Source of the DNA: Arenibacter troitsensis
Lineage (GTDB): Bacteria; Bacteroidota; Bacteroidia; Flavobacteriales; Flavobacteriaceae
DNA length: 64,000 nucleotides
Assembly: GCF_900177645.1 (NCBI RefSeq)
Contig: NZ_FXAO01000005.1
Location: 78,743 to 142,742, forward strand
Direction of reading: 5' to 3'
In this document: piece by piece, positions 35,373-45,027 of the stretch
Layout of the letters: each line of letters begins with the position of its first letter
Position numbering within the stretch: position 1 is the first letter of the stretch
Program-made: the position numbers and the translations under genes
Notes under the pieces: generated by a model
Told to the model about the DNA's origin: nothing
Database searches by the model: none
The model's input: the letters and a program-made list of their open reading frames with translations, nothing else

Positions 35373-37594
35373 GACCTAAATTCTTACATATTAATTTGAA
35401 CAGAAAATTGTGGCTCCTTACGCTTCTATTGTTTTATTGTTTAAATCCTTCCTATACCCAGGAAAGTCAAGCTACCGGACAGGATATAGAATATCATTTT
35501 GATAAGGCAAGGGAATTGGGCAACAAGAATAAAATTGAACCTGCCCTCGAGGAATTAAATACCGCAATGGAGATTGCCTTTAAGAACAACGATCAAAAGG
35601 CCCTAATAGATACCTATCATAAATTCGCCATTTTATATTTACGACTGCAAAAGGACGAAAGTGCGGAATATTATGCGGACAGGTCCAAATCACTTTTAAA
35701 GGATATTTCCTATCCCTATGGTGAGGCTACACATAAATATATAGATGCCATTATTTCCTATAGGGACGGCAAAAATTTTCTGGCCATCTCTATGCTCAAC
35801 GAGGCAAAACAGATCAACAACGACAGAAATTTACTGAACAATATTCTTTTTGTAGAGGGGATTATTTTCTTAAATCTCGAAAAATACGAAAGTGCTACCA
35901 AAAATTTTAATGCCCTGGCCGTAAATACTGACATTTATGAAAAGGACTATCTGGCCGCCAAAGCCCACATTAAATTGGCGGAGATCAACAACAGCACACA
36001 AAATTACGAGTAGAGCATTAAAAATGCAGAGAGTGCCTTAAAATTGGCAAAGGCCAACAATTTTTATTCGGAAATACTGGAGGCCAATAGACTACTTACA
36101 GAGTCCAATGAAAAACTAGGGCTATTTGAATCTGCACTGGCCTATAATAGGAACATACTACACATTAAGGACTCTATTTTTACCATAGAAAAAAGTTTAG
36201 CGGAGACCAAAACGGCAGATAACATCCAGACCAAGTTTATGAAGGATGAGATTGGCCGGCAGGAAGCCAAGATAGAAGAACTTAACCAATCCAAAAATAG
36301 AACGGAAATAACGGCTATTTTAACCGCCGCCTTTTTGATTGTAATTTCCATACTGGCCATTTCGTTATACAGAAACAACCAGATCAAGTTAAAGACAAAC
36401 GACCTGTTACATACCAAGAACAATGAATTGCAGGCCGCAAGGGATGCTGCGGTAATGGCCATGGAGGCCAAAACCAATTTTCTTTCCACGGTAAGCCACG
36501 AATTGCGAACACCACTATATGCGGTCACCGGCCTAACACATTTGTTGCTGGAGGAGAACCCTAGTGAAAATCAAAAAGAACATCTAAAATCATTAAAGTT
36601 TTCCGGTGACTATTTATTGAATTTCATTAACGACATACTTCAGATCAACAAAATTGATGCCGATAAGCTGGAAGCCCTACAAATAGATTTTAATCTTAAA
36701 AAGATACTTTCGGAAGTCATTAATTCCCTACACCAAAGTGCCAAGGCCAACAAAACAAAAATTGTACTGGAGTTTGATGAAGATATTCCGTCACATCTTT
36801 TGGGCGACCCCCTTAAGCTTTCCCAAGTTTTTATTAACCTTATTGGTAATGGAATAAAATTCACCAAAGGAGGTCAAGTTACGGTTATTGCCAAGCTTGC
36901 CAAAAAAGTGGAAGAGAATCTAACCATTTATTTTGAAATAAAGGATAATGGTATTGGGATTGATAAGGAAAGACAGCTTACCATTTTTGACAGCTTTGAA
37001 CAGGGCTCTATCCAAATTAATAGGGAATATGGTGGTACAGGCCTAGGTCTGACGATTGTAAAAAGTTTGTTGGGCCTATTTGGCAGTAAAATTGGACTTA
37101 AGAGTGAAATAGGCAAAGGAAGTTCCTTTTTCTTTGAATTGGACCTAAAAAGCAAGGATGATCTTATTGATGACATCCCGTTTGAAATTACCGAGGTGGA
37201 ATACGATTTTGCAGGCCTACATATATTGGTCGTGGAGGATAACAAAATCAACCAAGTGATTACCAAGAAAATGCTGAACAAGAAGGAAATCACCTGTGAT
37301 ATTGCCAATAACGGTCTGGAAGCAGTGGCCATGGTCAGAAAAACAGATTACGACTGTATCCTTATGGATATCCATATGCCCGGAATTAGTGGTGAAGAGG
37401 CTACCATAGAAATCAGAAAGTTCAATAGATTGGTACCCATCATAGCCCTTACCGCAATTTCCCTGGATGACAGTTTGGAAAGTTTTTATGCGGCCGGTTG
37501 TAACGACGTGGTAACAAAACCTTTTAAACCTGAGGTATTCTATCAAAAAATAGGAGAGAACATCTTTGATGTGAAAAAAAAAATTGAAGCCTAA
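35369..37594 (+). pseudogene. TPR hybrid histidine kinase interrupted by one in-frame TAG
   Basis: A single reading frame (about 741 residues) encodes a signal peptide and TPR repeats. These are followed by a membrane helix (ILTAAFLIVISILAISLY), HisKA (STVSHELRTPLY), an ATPase domain (INLIGNGIKF, DNGIGID, GTGLGLTIV) and a C-terminal receiver (LVVEDN, Asp in ILMDIHMPG, Lys in VTKPF). The frame is broken only by TAG at 36011-36013, in the middle of a TPR helix; codons on both sides continue the repeat (QNYE stop SIKNAES). The start is a TTG overlapping the gap stop. Everything else looks intact, so this is a recent nonsense mutation, a sequence error or readthrough. The C-terminal part alone could restart at ATG 36044. 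Confidence 0.85.
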
Positions 37595-38595
37595 GATGTA
37601 GTAGGGCTTTCGTCCAACAAATCCAATAATACTTCCTCTCCCCCATTCATGAATTTGTGCCTTACCCCTATATAATAAAAATTCTCACCTTTACCCTCCA
37701 ACCTTACATAATCCTTTTCGGTAGTAAGTACTATCTCCCTGTTATTGAACAAGGCAATCTCCTTTTCTGTAAAAAAATGGTGGTCAGCGTAGGCCAAATG
37801 TTCAAACCCAATTCCTTGAGCCTGAAGAAAGCTTACCAACTGCTGTGGATTGGCTATACCAGTGACCAGGGTTACTTTTTTATTTTTAAGCTCGGCCAAG
37901 TCCATCTCCCCTGTAGTACCTTTTAATTTAGTTTCATATTCCAAAAAGCTGAAAATTACTTTCTGACTTGGACCAGGCTTCAATTTTTTCTGTATTCTTT
38001 GTTGCTCGGCCACACTCAAATTTGATGGACACTTGGTAACCACAATAATATTGGCCCGCTTTGCTTCCCGTTTGCTATCCCTTAAATTACCGGTAGGCAA
38101 ATACCAATCGTCAACATACAAATTGTCGTAAGAAGTGAGCAACACATATTGATCGCATCTTACCTTTCTATGCTGAAACGCATCATCCAACAATATAACA
38201 TTTGGCCTAATGGTTTCCTCCAATATGGAAATACCATGTTGCCTGTCCGCATCCACAGCGACAAAGGCATTTGGAAATTTTTTGTAGATCTGATAGGGTT
38301 CATCCCCAAGCTCCTCTACCTCCAATCCAGGTTTGGCTAGCACATAGCCTTTGGATTTTCGACCATACCCCCTGCTCAATACCGCAATTTTATCATGTTT
38401 TTTTACATGGCCAACCAAAAACTCAATCATTGGGGTTTTACCAGTACCCCCTACACTGAGGTTTCCCACGCAAATGGTTGTGGTATCAAAGGATTTGGAA
38501 GTAAACAATCCTATGTCATAGAAATAATTGCGCAGATATACCACTAGGGCGTATATCAATGAAATGGGAAAACCTAATTTTCTAAGTAGCTGCAT
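37591..38595 (-). CDS. lpxK: Tetraacyldisaccharide 4'-kinase
   Basis: This 334-residue inner-membrane kinase phosphorylates the lipid A precursor. It starts at ATG 38595 (MQLLRKLGFPISLIYALVV), which matches the family; an ATG at 38652 would add 19 residues. The Walker A motif is GNLSVGGTGKTP. LDDAFQHRKV and VVTKCP are further conserved segments. It shows that the cell makes lipid A. Its 3' end overlaps the kinase pseudogene by four bases in convergent orientation, and it is divergent from the Nif3-like gene. Confidence 0.95.
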   Translation of the reverse strand: MQLLRKLGFPISLIYALVVYLRNYFYDIGLFTSKSFDTTTICVGNLSVGGTGKTPMIEFLVGHVKKHDKIAVLSRGYGRKSKGYVLAKPGLEVEELGDEPYQIYKKFPNAFVAVDADRQHGISILEETIRPNVILLDDAFQHRKVRCDQYVLLTSYDNLYVDDWYLPTGNLRDSKREAKRANIIVVTKCPSNLSVAEQQRIQKKLKPGPSQKVIFSFLEYETKLKGTTGEMDLAELKNKKVTLVTGIANPQQLVSFLQAQGIGFEHLAYADHHFFTEKEIALFNNREIVLTTEKDYVRLEGKGENFYYIGVRHKFMNGGEEVLLDLLDESPTTS

Positions 38596-38616
38596 TAGAA
38601 CGAAAATATAATATTT

Positions 38617-38624
38617 TATCTTTG
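38617..38624 (+). promoter_or_regulatory. Probable -7 box of the Nif3-like gene
   Basis: TATCTTTG matches TAnnTTTG and ends 20 bases before ATG 38645. No good TTTG element is present 19 bases upstream, so support is partial. Confidence 0.4.
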
Positions 38625-38644
38625 GAAGACCATAAATTTTAAAA

Positions 38645-39739
38645 ATGATCATAAAACAAGTTATAGATATCCTAGAGGAATTGGCGCCGCTGAATTATGC
38701 CGAGGATTTTGACAATGTTGGACTCTTGGTAGGCAATGCCAATAATGAGGTAAACGGTATCCTTGTAACTCTGGACACTCTGGAAAATGTGGTTGAGGAA
38801 GCCATAGCCAAAAAATGTAACCTTATAGTTAGTTTCCATCCCATTATTTTTGGAGGATTAAAGAAAATAACCGGCTCCGATTACGTGCAAAGGGTGGTAA
38901 TAAAGGCCATAAAACACGATATAGCCATATACAGTATGCATACTGCCCTGGACAATAGCAATAAGGGGGTGAATGCTAAAATCTGTGAGGTCTTGGGGCT
39001 GCAAAACACAAACATTCTAATCCCCCAGAAGGGCACCATTAGAAAATTGACCACCTATGTCCCAAAAGAGAATACCGATGCCCTTAAAACTGCTCTATTC
39101 CATGCGGGAGCAGGTAATATTGGCAATTATAGCAATTGCAGTTTTATGGTGGATGGCAGCGGAAGCTACCAAGCCCAGGCAGGAGCCAATCCCTATTTGG
39201 GAAAAATAGGGGAAACACATTATGAGGATGAATCCCAGATAAGCGTTACCTATGGCAGGGCGGATGAACAAAAAATTTTGAAGGCCCTTTTTGGCAACCA
39301 TCCTTATGAAGAGGTTGCCTACGAGATACAAACTTTGGAAAATAAAAACCAAAACATTGGCATGGGTATGGTAGGAAATCTGGAAAAATCCATGGAGGAA
39401 ACGGAATTTTTTGAATTTTTGAAGGAAAAAATGAATGTTTCCTGCATTAGGCACTCAGATTTTCTTGGTAAAAAAATAAAGAAAGTTGCAGTTTTGGGAG
39501 GAAGCGGTTCCTTTGCCATATCGGCCGCAATAGCCGCCAATGCTGATGTTTTTGTAACATCGGATCTAAAATACCATCAATTCTATGAGGCGGAAAGCAA
39601 AATACTTTTGGCAGATATTGGGCACTATGAAACAGAGCAGTTTACAAAAAATCTCTTAGTTGATTATCTTACGAAAAAAATTCCTAATTTTGCAGTCTCT
39701 TTATCGGAGAGCAAAACAAATCCCATCAAGTATTTTTAA
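38645..39739 (+). CDS. Nif3-like dinuclear metal centre protein (DUF34)
   Basis: This 364-residue protein is of the long Nif3 form, with a roughly 100-residue insert between the two halves. Metal-binding residues are visible in SFHPIIFGG, YSMHTALD, the Asp in VFVTSDLKYH, and the DIGHYETE segment near the end. The family forms hexamers, and its role is still debated, with GTP cyclohydrolase-like and metal-insertion roles proposed. It is followed two bases later by the CdsZ-like coiled-coil gene, a pairing seen in many bacteria. Confidence 0.92.
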   Translation: MIIKQVIDILEELAPLNYAEDFDNVGLLVGNANNEVNGILVTLDTLENVVEEAIAKKCNLIVSFHPIIFGGLKKITGSDYVQRVVIKAIKHDIAIYSMHTALDNSNKGVNAKICEVLGLQNTNILIPQKGTIRKLTTYVPKENTDALKTALFHAGAGNIGNYSNCSFMVDGSGSYQAQAGANPYLGKIGETHYEDESQISVTYGRADEQKILKALFGNHPYEEVAYEIQTLENKNQNIGMGMVGNLEKSMEETEFFEFLKEKMNVSCIRHSDFLGKKIKKVAVLGGSGSFAISAAIAANADVFVTSDLKYHQFYEAESKILLADIGHYETEQFTKNLLVDYLTKKIPNFAVSLSESKTNPIKYF

Positions 39740-39741
39740 AT

Positions 39742-40521
39742 ATGGCAACAAAGACAGAAACAACAGTAGAAGAAAAGTTAAGAGCACTATATGATTTGCA
39801 ATTAATTGATTCTAGAGTTGATGAGATAAGAAATGTTAGGGGAGAACTTCCTCTAGAAGTAGAAGATTTGGAAGACGAGGTACTTGGCCTTAAAACAAGA
39901 ATGGACAAGCTTAAAACCGATGTTGAAACCATAAACTACGAAATAAGCGCCAAGAAAAATCTTATTGATGAAGCCAAAGTCTTGATCAAAAAATATGCGG
40001 AACAACAAAAGAACGTCCGTAACAGCAGGGAATTTAATTCGTTGACCAAAGAAGTTGAATTTCAAGAACTTGAGATTCAGTTGGCAGAAAAGAACATTAA
40101 GGAGTTCAAGGCCCAAATAGAGCAGAAAAAAGAAGTTATAGCCGCTACCAAAGAACGATTGACGGAAAGGGAATCGCACCTTAAACACAAGAAAGGCGAA
40201 TTGAACGCCATTTTGGCCGAAACGGAAAAGGAAGAAAAGGCACTTTTGAAAAAATCGGAGGAGTACCAATCCCAAATTGAGGAGCGCTTGGTAAAGGCCT
40301 ATAATAGAATCCGAAGCAATGTAAAAAATGGTTTGGCAGTAGTTCCTATTGAGAGAGGTGCTTCAGGTGGATCTTTCTTTACCATTCCGCCACAAGTACA
40401 GGTCGAGATTGCTTCCCGAAAAAAAATCATCAGTGATGAACACAGTGGAAGAATATTGGTAGACCCAGTTTTGGCCGAAGAGGAACAAGAAAAAATGCAA
40501 AAGCTTTTTTCTAAACTTTAG
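39742..40521 (+). CDS. CdsZ-like coiled-coil protein lacking the zinc-ribbon cysteines
   Basis: This 259-residue protein is a long coiled-coil hairpin (residues about 35-190), followed by the C-terminal segment GGSFFTIPPQVQVEIASRKK and SGRILVDP. In the wider family (DUF164/C4-type zinc ribbon), that tail carries four cysteines around the conserved TLPPQ and GRIL segments; here no cysteine is present in the whole protein. So it probably keeps the fold without zinc. The role is unknown, possibly nucleic-acid or ribosome related. It is co-transcribed with the Nif3-like gene and ends at a strong terminator. Confidence 0.85.
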   Translation: MATKTETTVEEKLRALYDLQLIDSRVDEIRNVRGELPLEVEDLEDEVLGLKTRMDKLKTDVETINYEISAKKNLIDEAKVLIKKYAEQQKNVRNSREFNSLTKEVEFQELEIQLAEKNIKEFKAQIEQKKEVIAATKERLTERESHLKHKKGELNAILAETEKEEKALLKKSEEYQSQIEERLVKAYNRIRSNVKNGLAVVPIERGASGGSFFTIPPQVQVEIASRKKIISDEHSGRILVDPVLAEEEQEKMQKLFSKL

Positions 40522-40535
40522 AAAAAACCACCCAT

Positions 40536-40576
40536 AAAAAATAAGGGCCATCTTTGAAAGATGGCCCTTATTTTTT
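40536..40576. terminator. Bidirectional rho-independent terminator
   Basis: An 18-bp A-flanked stem (arms 40536-40553 and 40559-40576, core AAGGGCCATC/GATGGCCCTT) has a run of T on the plus strand and, by symmetry, on the minus strand. It ends the CdsZ-like transcript and the convergent kmo transcript; the T-run touches the kmo stop codon. Confidence 0.85.
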
Positions 40577-41939
40577 ATACTTCGTATTTTTCTTTTTCGC
40601 TCAACAAGCTGAGGATCTTTTGGTCAACCTCCTCACTTTCCCAAATCTCATTAATATTTGGAATTTGCATTATTTGCTTCATTATTTCTTCCTGTGCATC
40701 CCCATTGGCCAAGGCTTCTACATAGGGCTTATTGGAAAAGGTAACCCGTGAATAGGCAGGAATCCATTTGTCCGGATATTTATTGGCAAATCGCTTTTCA
40801 ATCTTTTTCTGCAATATAAAATTGGGGTCGGCCGTCATACTGCTCATCTCCACAAAATTCCGGTAACTAAGTTCCGCAATGGCATCTGCATTGGGTTTAC
40901 GCTCTGTTTGATAGGTGCTGAAAATTTGTCCCCAATCGTCCCCATACTTGGCAATGATCTTATTAAGGGCATATATATCCTCAAAGCCAGCATTCATTCC
41001 CTGTCCATAAAATGGCACAATGGCGTGGGCCGAATCACCTACCAAAGCCACCTTATCCCAATAGGTCCAAGGGTAGCATTTTATGGTCACCAAGGCACTG
41101 GTAGGGTTGTTAAAAAAATCTGTAGTAAGGTCTTCAATAACCGGGGTAACATCTGGAAAATAGGTATTAAAAAAGTCTTTGGCTTCTTCCTTGGAGTTTA
41201 TATTCTCAAAAGACACTTCCCCTTCAAATGGAAGAAAGAGCGTACAGGTAAAACTACCATCCATATTGGGCATGGCTATGAACATGAACTTCCCCCTGGG
41301 CCAAATATGAAAGGAATGCTTGTCCAGCTTATGGGTACCATCCTCATTGGCCGGTATAGTAAGCTCCTTGTAGCCCACATCTATAAACTCCTGAACGTAA
41401 TTAAATCTGCTTCTACGCTGCATTTTGTGCCTAACTCGGGAAAAGGCCCCATCACAGCCAAAAACTATATCGTATAGATATTCCTTCCACTTCCCTTTCT
41501 CCGTAGCACCGGTATATATTTTTCCTTCGGGAAGGTTTACATCCCACACCTTTTCCTCGAACCGAAAAATAACCCCTGCATCTTCGGCCAGATCTATCAT
41601 TCTACGATTCAATATTCCCCGGGAAATAGACCATATAGCCTCTCCTTCCTTACCATATTTTTGGTAATATTCCGGTTTCCCGGCAACATGAATGGCACGT
41701 TTGTCCAAAGGAATGGCGATTTTCTTTACTTCATCCTCAATACCTACCTCCCTCAAGGCCGTCCAACCCCTATTGCTCATGGCTAAATTAATGGATCGGC
41801 CGGAAAACTCCACATTTCGGATATCGGGTCTCCGATCGTAAACCGTTATCTGGTGGCCCAACTTCCGAAGGTAAATTGCCAATAGGGATCCTACCAATCC
41901 TGAACCGATAATAGCAATTTTTTTAGGAGTTTGTATCAT
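40575..41939 (-). CDS. kmo: Kynurenine 3-monooxygenase
   Basis: This 454-residue FAD monooxygenase hydroxylates kynurenine to 3-hydroxykynurenine. AIIGSGLVGSLLAIYL is the Rossmann FAD motif, LVGDSAHAIVPFYGQGMNAG the second FAD motif, and RSINLAMSNRG a conserved substrate-side segment typical of KMO. Length is standard. Kynureninase is encoded about 3 kb away on the same strand, which supports a tryptophan-to-3-hydroxyanthranilate route that feeds NAD synthesis. Confidence 0.94.
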   Translation of the reverse strand: MIQTPKKIAIIGSGLVGSLLAIYLRKLGHQITVYDRRPDIRNVEFSGRSINLAMSNRGWTALREVGIEDEVKKIAIPLDKRAIHVAGKPEYYQKYGKEGEAIWSISRGILNRRMIDLAEDAGVIFRFEEKVWDVNLPEGKIYTGATEKGKWKEYLYDIVFGCDGAFSRVRHKMQRRSRFNYVQEFIDVGYKELTIPANEDGTHKLDKHSFHIWPRGKFMFIAMPNMDGSFTCTLFLPFEGEVSFENINSKEEAKDFFNTYFPDVTPVIEDLTTDFFNNPTSALVTIKCYPWTYWDKVALVGDSAHAIVPFYGQGMNAGFEDIYALNKIIAKYGDDWGQIFSTYQTERKPNADAIAELSYRNFVEMSSMTADPNFILQKKIEKRFANKYPDKWIPAYSRVTFSNKPYVEALANGDAQEEIMKQIMQIPNINEIWESEEVDQKILSLLSEKEKYEV

Positions 41940-42264
41940 ACTAGTTTTAATAGGGAAAAGTAAACGTTAAAGTAATAAATGTAATAAAATAAAGTAACTT
42001 GTATAAAAAAGGGCAATAACATCACAAAATGCCCACAATGCCTACATTTGGATACTCCGAATAATAAACTTTGATCAAAAAAAATATCCCAATTCCAAAA
42101 ATTTTTCTTTCCTGAACATCCAAACATCAGGTTCTTCACGTATATATAACACATACCGCTTAGGCGTCCATATATAAAAAAGTCCTTCACATTAAGATTG
42201 TGAAGGACTTTTCCTTTTACATAAGATGCTAATTGATATTGATTATAAACAAGTTGGGACAGGG
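41940..42264. other. Intergenic region between kmo and clpP
   Basis: There is no gene-like frame here. The stretch holds the clpP terminator at 42178-42212 and otherwise AT-rich sequence. A kmo promoter is expected between 41940 and about 42060, but no clean TAnnTTTG box is visible. Confidence 0.5.
42178..42212 (-). terminator. Rho-independent terminator after clpP
   Basis: AAAAGTCCTTCACA (42178-42191) pairs perfectly with TGTGAAGGACTTTT (42199-42212) around a seven-base loop. On the minus strand the stem runs into further T residues, so it ends the clpP transcript. Confidence 0.8.
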
Positions 42265-42813
42265 TTATTCCAGAATTCCGTCTACAATACCATAGGCTAT
42301 GGACTCCTCTGCGTTCATCCAATAATCCCTATCGAAATCCTTCATAACCTTCTCAAAATCCTGACCACAGTTTTCCGCCAGTATTTTGGCACTAAGCTCA
42401 CGGGTCTTTATGATTTCTTTGGCCTGTATCTCTATATTTGATGCCTGCCCCCTGGCACCACCACTTGGCTGATGTATCATCACTTGGGCATGTGGCTGAA
42501 TAAAACGTCTTCCCTTGGCCCCTACCGATAATAAAATGGACCCCATAGAAGCCGCCAAACCAGAGCAAATGGTAGAAACCGGACTCTTTAATGATTTAAT
42601 GGTATCGTACATGGCAAACCCAGAAGTGACATAACCGCCAGGGCTATTGATGTACAATTGAATTTCTTTGTTGTTTTGCATATCCAAATACAACAAACGA
42701 TCGATTACGTGCTTGGCGGTATCATCATCTACCATTCCCCAAAGAAAAACTTTTCTTTCGCCCAGCAATTTTTCGTCTATTGCCTCTTGTATCTTTCCTT
42801 TTTTTGAACTCAT
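42265..42813 (-). CDS. clpP: ATP-dependent Clp protease proteolytic subunit
   Basis: This 182-residue serine peptidase subunit has its catalytic Ser in GLAASMGS, His in MIHQPSGG and the Asp within KDFDRDYWM. YINSPGGYVTSG forms the substrate-binding strand. It should assemble into a tetradecamer that degrades proteins delivered by ClpX or ClpA. No clp ATPase gene or tig lies beside it, so this may be a second clpP paralog; that is a guess. A TATTTTTG box (plus-strand 42836-42843) lies just upstream. Confidence 0.93.
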   Translation of the reverse strand: MSSKKGKIQEAIDEKLLGERKVFLWGMVDDDTAKHVIDRLLYLDMQNNKEIQLYINSPGGYVTSGFAMYDTIKSLKSPVSTICSGLAASMGSILLSVGAKGRRFIQPHAQVMIHQPSGGARGQASNIEIQAKEIIKTRELSAKILAENCGQDFEKVMKDFDRDYWMNAEESIAYGIVDGILE

Positions 42814-43088
42814 TTTTCGATTTCTTATTAAGTTTCAAAAATAATGAATTTATTGGGAATTATGGTAGCTAAATTATTTGATAGCCCATTCCGTTTTATT
42901 GGCGTATAACAACAACCTTGATAATTGCCAATATTAATTCCAAGTATCCAATGATCACTCTTTACGGAAACTGACAAAGTTGGTAAAACAAAGCCCAGAT
43001 CGGCCTATGTTTTGACTTCTCTTTATAATGTATTTAGGTAACATTAAGGATTTTACCAAAAACCTATTATCTTTGATAAAAACCAAAC

Positions 43089-43775
43089 ATGAAAAAACTA
43101 GTACTAGCCATTTTTTGCTTCACGCTCATCTTAAGTGGTTGTAAAACGGATAAAAAATCGGAAGTGACCGCTCCAATAATGGAACTTTCCATTTTGGACA
43201 AGGTAGCCAATGCTCATGGTTTCAATCAATTCCGAAATGTAAAGGAAATTGCTTTTACATTCAATGTGGATAGAGCCGACAGCCATTCCGAGCGTAGCTG
43301 GGTATGGAACACCATTACCAACGACATTACCTCCATCAACAAAGGAGATACCATTTCCTACAACCGCACCGCAATGGACAGTGCGGCCACCAAATTGAAC
43401 GGGGCATTTATCAATGACAAATATTGGTTTCTGGCTCCATTTAATCTGGTCTGGGACAAAAACAATATCACCTACGACCATAAAAGTGACGTGCCGGCCC
43501 CTATCAGCAAAAACCCAATGCAAAAACTCACCATTGTTTATGGAAACGAAGGAGGCTACACTCCGGGCGATGCCTATGATTTTTATTTCGGCAACGACTA
43601 TATGATCAAGGAATGGGTATTTAGAAGATCCAATCAGCCAGAGCCTTCCCTTGTCACCACCTGGGAAAATTATACAGATATAAACGGATTAAAAATTGCC
43701 GAGATGCACCAAAATGAAGATGGTAGTTTTAAGTTGTATTTTACCAACATTAAGGTCACTTCAAAAAACCCATAG
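43089..43775 (+). CDS. Lipoprotein, DUF6503-like
   Basis: This 228-residue protein has a lipoprotein signal ending LILSGC. The mature part (LDKVANAHGFNQFRNVKEIA, WVWNTITND, WFLAPFNLVWD, GDAYDFYFG) looks like the LolA/LppX-type half-barrel proteins that Bacteroidota annotate as DUF6503; this is recalled, not tested. It would face the periplasm. A TATCTTTG box at 43068-43075 ends 13 bases before the ATG and is probably its promoter. Confidence 0.65.
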   Translation: MKKLVLAIFCFTLILSGCKTDKKSEVTAPIMELSILDKVANAHGFNQFRNVKEIAFTFNVDRADSHSERSWVWNTITNDITSINKGDTISYNRTAMDSAATKLNGAFINDKYWFLAPFNLVWDKNNITYDHKSDVPAPISKNPMQKLTIVYGNEGGYTPGDAYDFYFGNDYMIKEWVFRRSNQPEPSLVTTWENYTDINGLKIAEMHQNEDGSFKLYFTNIKVTSKNP

Positions 43776-43790
43776 GAATTAATTTGCAAA

Positions 43791-44939
43791 TTACCGCTTT
43801 TTCCCGTGTAGCCTTAAAGTGGCAACAAGCACTAGAATGGTGCATGCCAAAAGAATTATAAAGGTATACTTGAGGGAATAACTCTCGGCTACGAATCCCA
43901 GCACTACCGGCCCAATCAAAAAACCGGAATAGCCCGTGCCGGCTATAAAGGACACGCCTTGGGAAGAATCTACACCCTTGACCGTCCCCCCTATCCTAAA
44001 GAGCTCCGGAACAATTACCGAGTAACCAAGTCCAATCAGTGCAAATCCAACAATGGCCATATAGGTATAGGTGCTAAGGACAAAGACGAAACCTACAATG
44101 GCAATAGATGCACCCAAGGCCACTATTTTAATGGGACCTATGGCGGCACTAATGCTATCTCCCAAAAACCTCCCCAAGGTCATCATTACGGAAAATGCCA
44201 AAAAACCGGTGCCTATCAGTGTTTCGGGGGCCATGCTTATTTCCTGTAAAAACAACCCACTCCAATCCACAATGGCCCCTTCCCCCCCCATTACCACAAA
44301 GGAAATAATTCCCAGCACCAAGAGCGGTTTAAACAGTTTTAGACTAAATGGCTCTTTTTCTACCGGTGCCGCTACAATATGGCTATAGTTTTTATGGAAT
44401 ATAAAATTTACTACAAGGACCAAAATTACGGCATAGAGCATGTGTAAGGCGGGATTATTGATCGTAAAAATCAGAAAACTGCCCAGACCGGCAATTACCC
44501 CACCCAAGCTAAAAAAGCCATGGGAAGCCGACATAAAGTTTTGCCTATCTTCCTTTTCAATTTCCGTAACCAGGGTATTCATGGCAATATCGGTAAAGCC
44601 ATTTCCGGCCCCCAATAAAAAAAGTCCCGCCATTAAAAAATAATAATTGGGCGCCAACAAAGGAAACAAAGCCGCTACACTACTAAAAATTATTCCGTAC
44701 CATGTAGCCTTGCCCACCCCCAACTTATTGATGATTTTGGCAGCTATGGGAAAGACTATAAATACGCCCAATGACAGAAAAAATAGCGCTATGCCAAGAT
44801 CGGCCTTATCAATACCCAATTTCTCCTTCACCGAAGGGATATAAATGGCCCAAGTACCGAACAAAATATTAATACTGGCAAATACCCATGAAGGTGCAAA
44901 ATATCTAGGATTGGAAAGAATAAGACGAAGTGACTTCAT
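43791..44939 (-). CDS. Major facilitator superfamily transporter
   Basis: This 382-residue protein has about twelve membrane helices. The loop after helix 2 (AAKIINKLGVGKATW) is a degenerate MFS motif A. TVKGVDSSQGVSF and the small-residue-rich helices are like sugar- or drug-type exporters with a YbjJ-like pattern. The substrate is unknown. It lies between the lipoprotein and kynU, 88 bases after kynU on the same strand, so a link with kynurenine metabolism is possible but unsupported. Confidence 0.85.
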   Translation of the reverse strand: MKSLRLILSNPRYFAPSWVFASINILFGTWAIYIPSVKEKLGIDKADLGIALFFLSLGVFIVFPIAAKIINKLGVGKATWYGIIFSSVAALFPLLAPNYYFLMAGLFLLGAGNGFTDIAMNTLVTEIEKEDRQNFMSASHGFFSLGGVIAGLGSFLIFTINNPALHMLYAVILVLVVNFIFHKNYSHIVAAPVEKEPFSLKLFKPLLVLGIISFVVMGGEGAIVDWSGLFLQEISMAPETLIGTGFLAFSVMMTLGRFLGDSISAAIGPIKIVALGASIAIVGFVFVLSTYTYMAIVGFALIGLGYSVIVPELFRIGGTVKGVDSSQGVSFIAGTGYSGFLIGPVVLGFVAESYSLKYTFIILLACTILVLVATLRLHGKKR

Positions 44940-45027
44940 AAAGGATTTGACAGTTATAGGGCTTTAGGTTTAAGGCCGGAAATTTAACAATTAAAAAGAA
45001 AAAAAACAGGAAGGGTTTACGGTAAAC

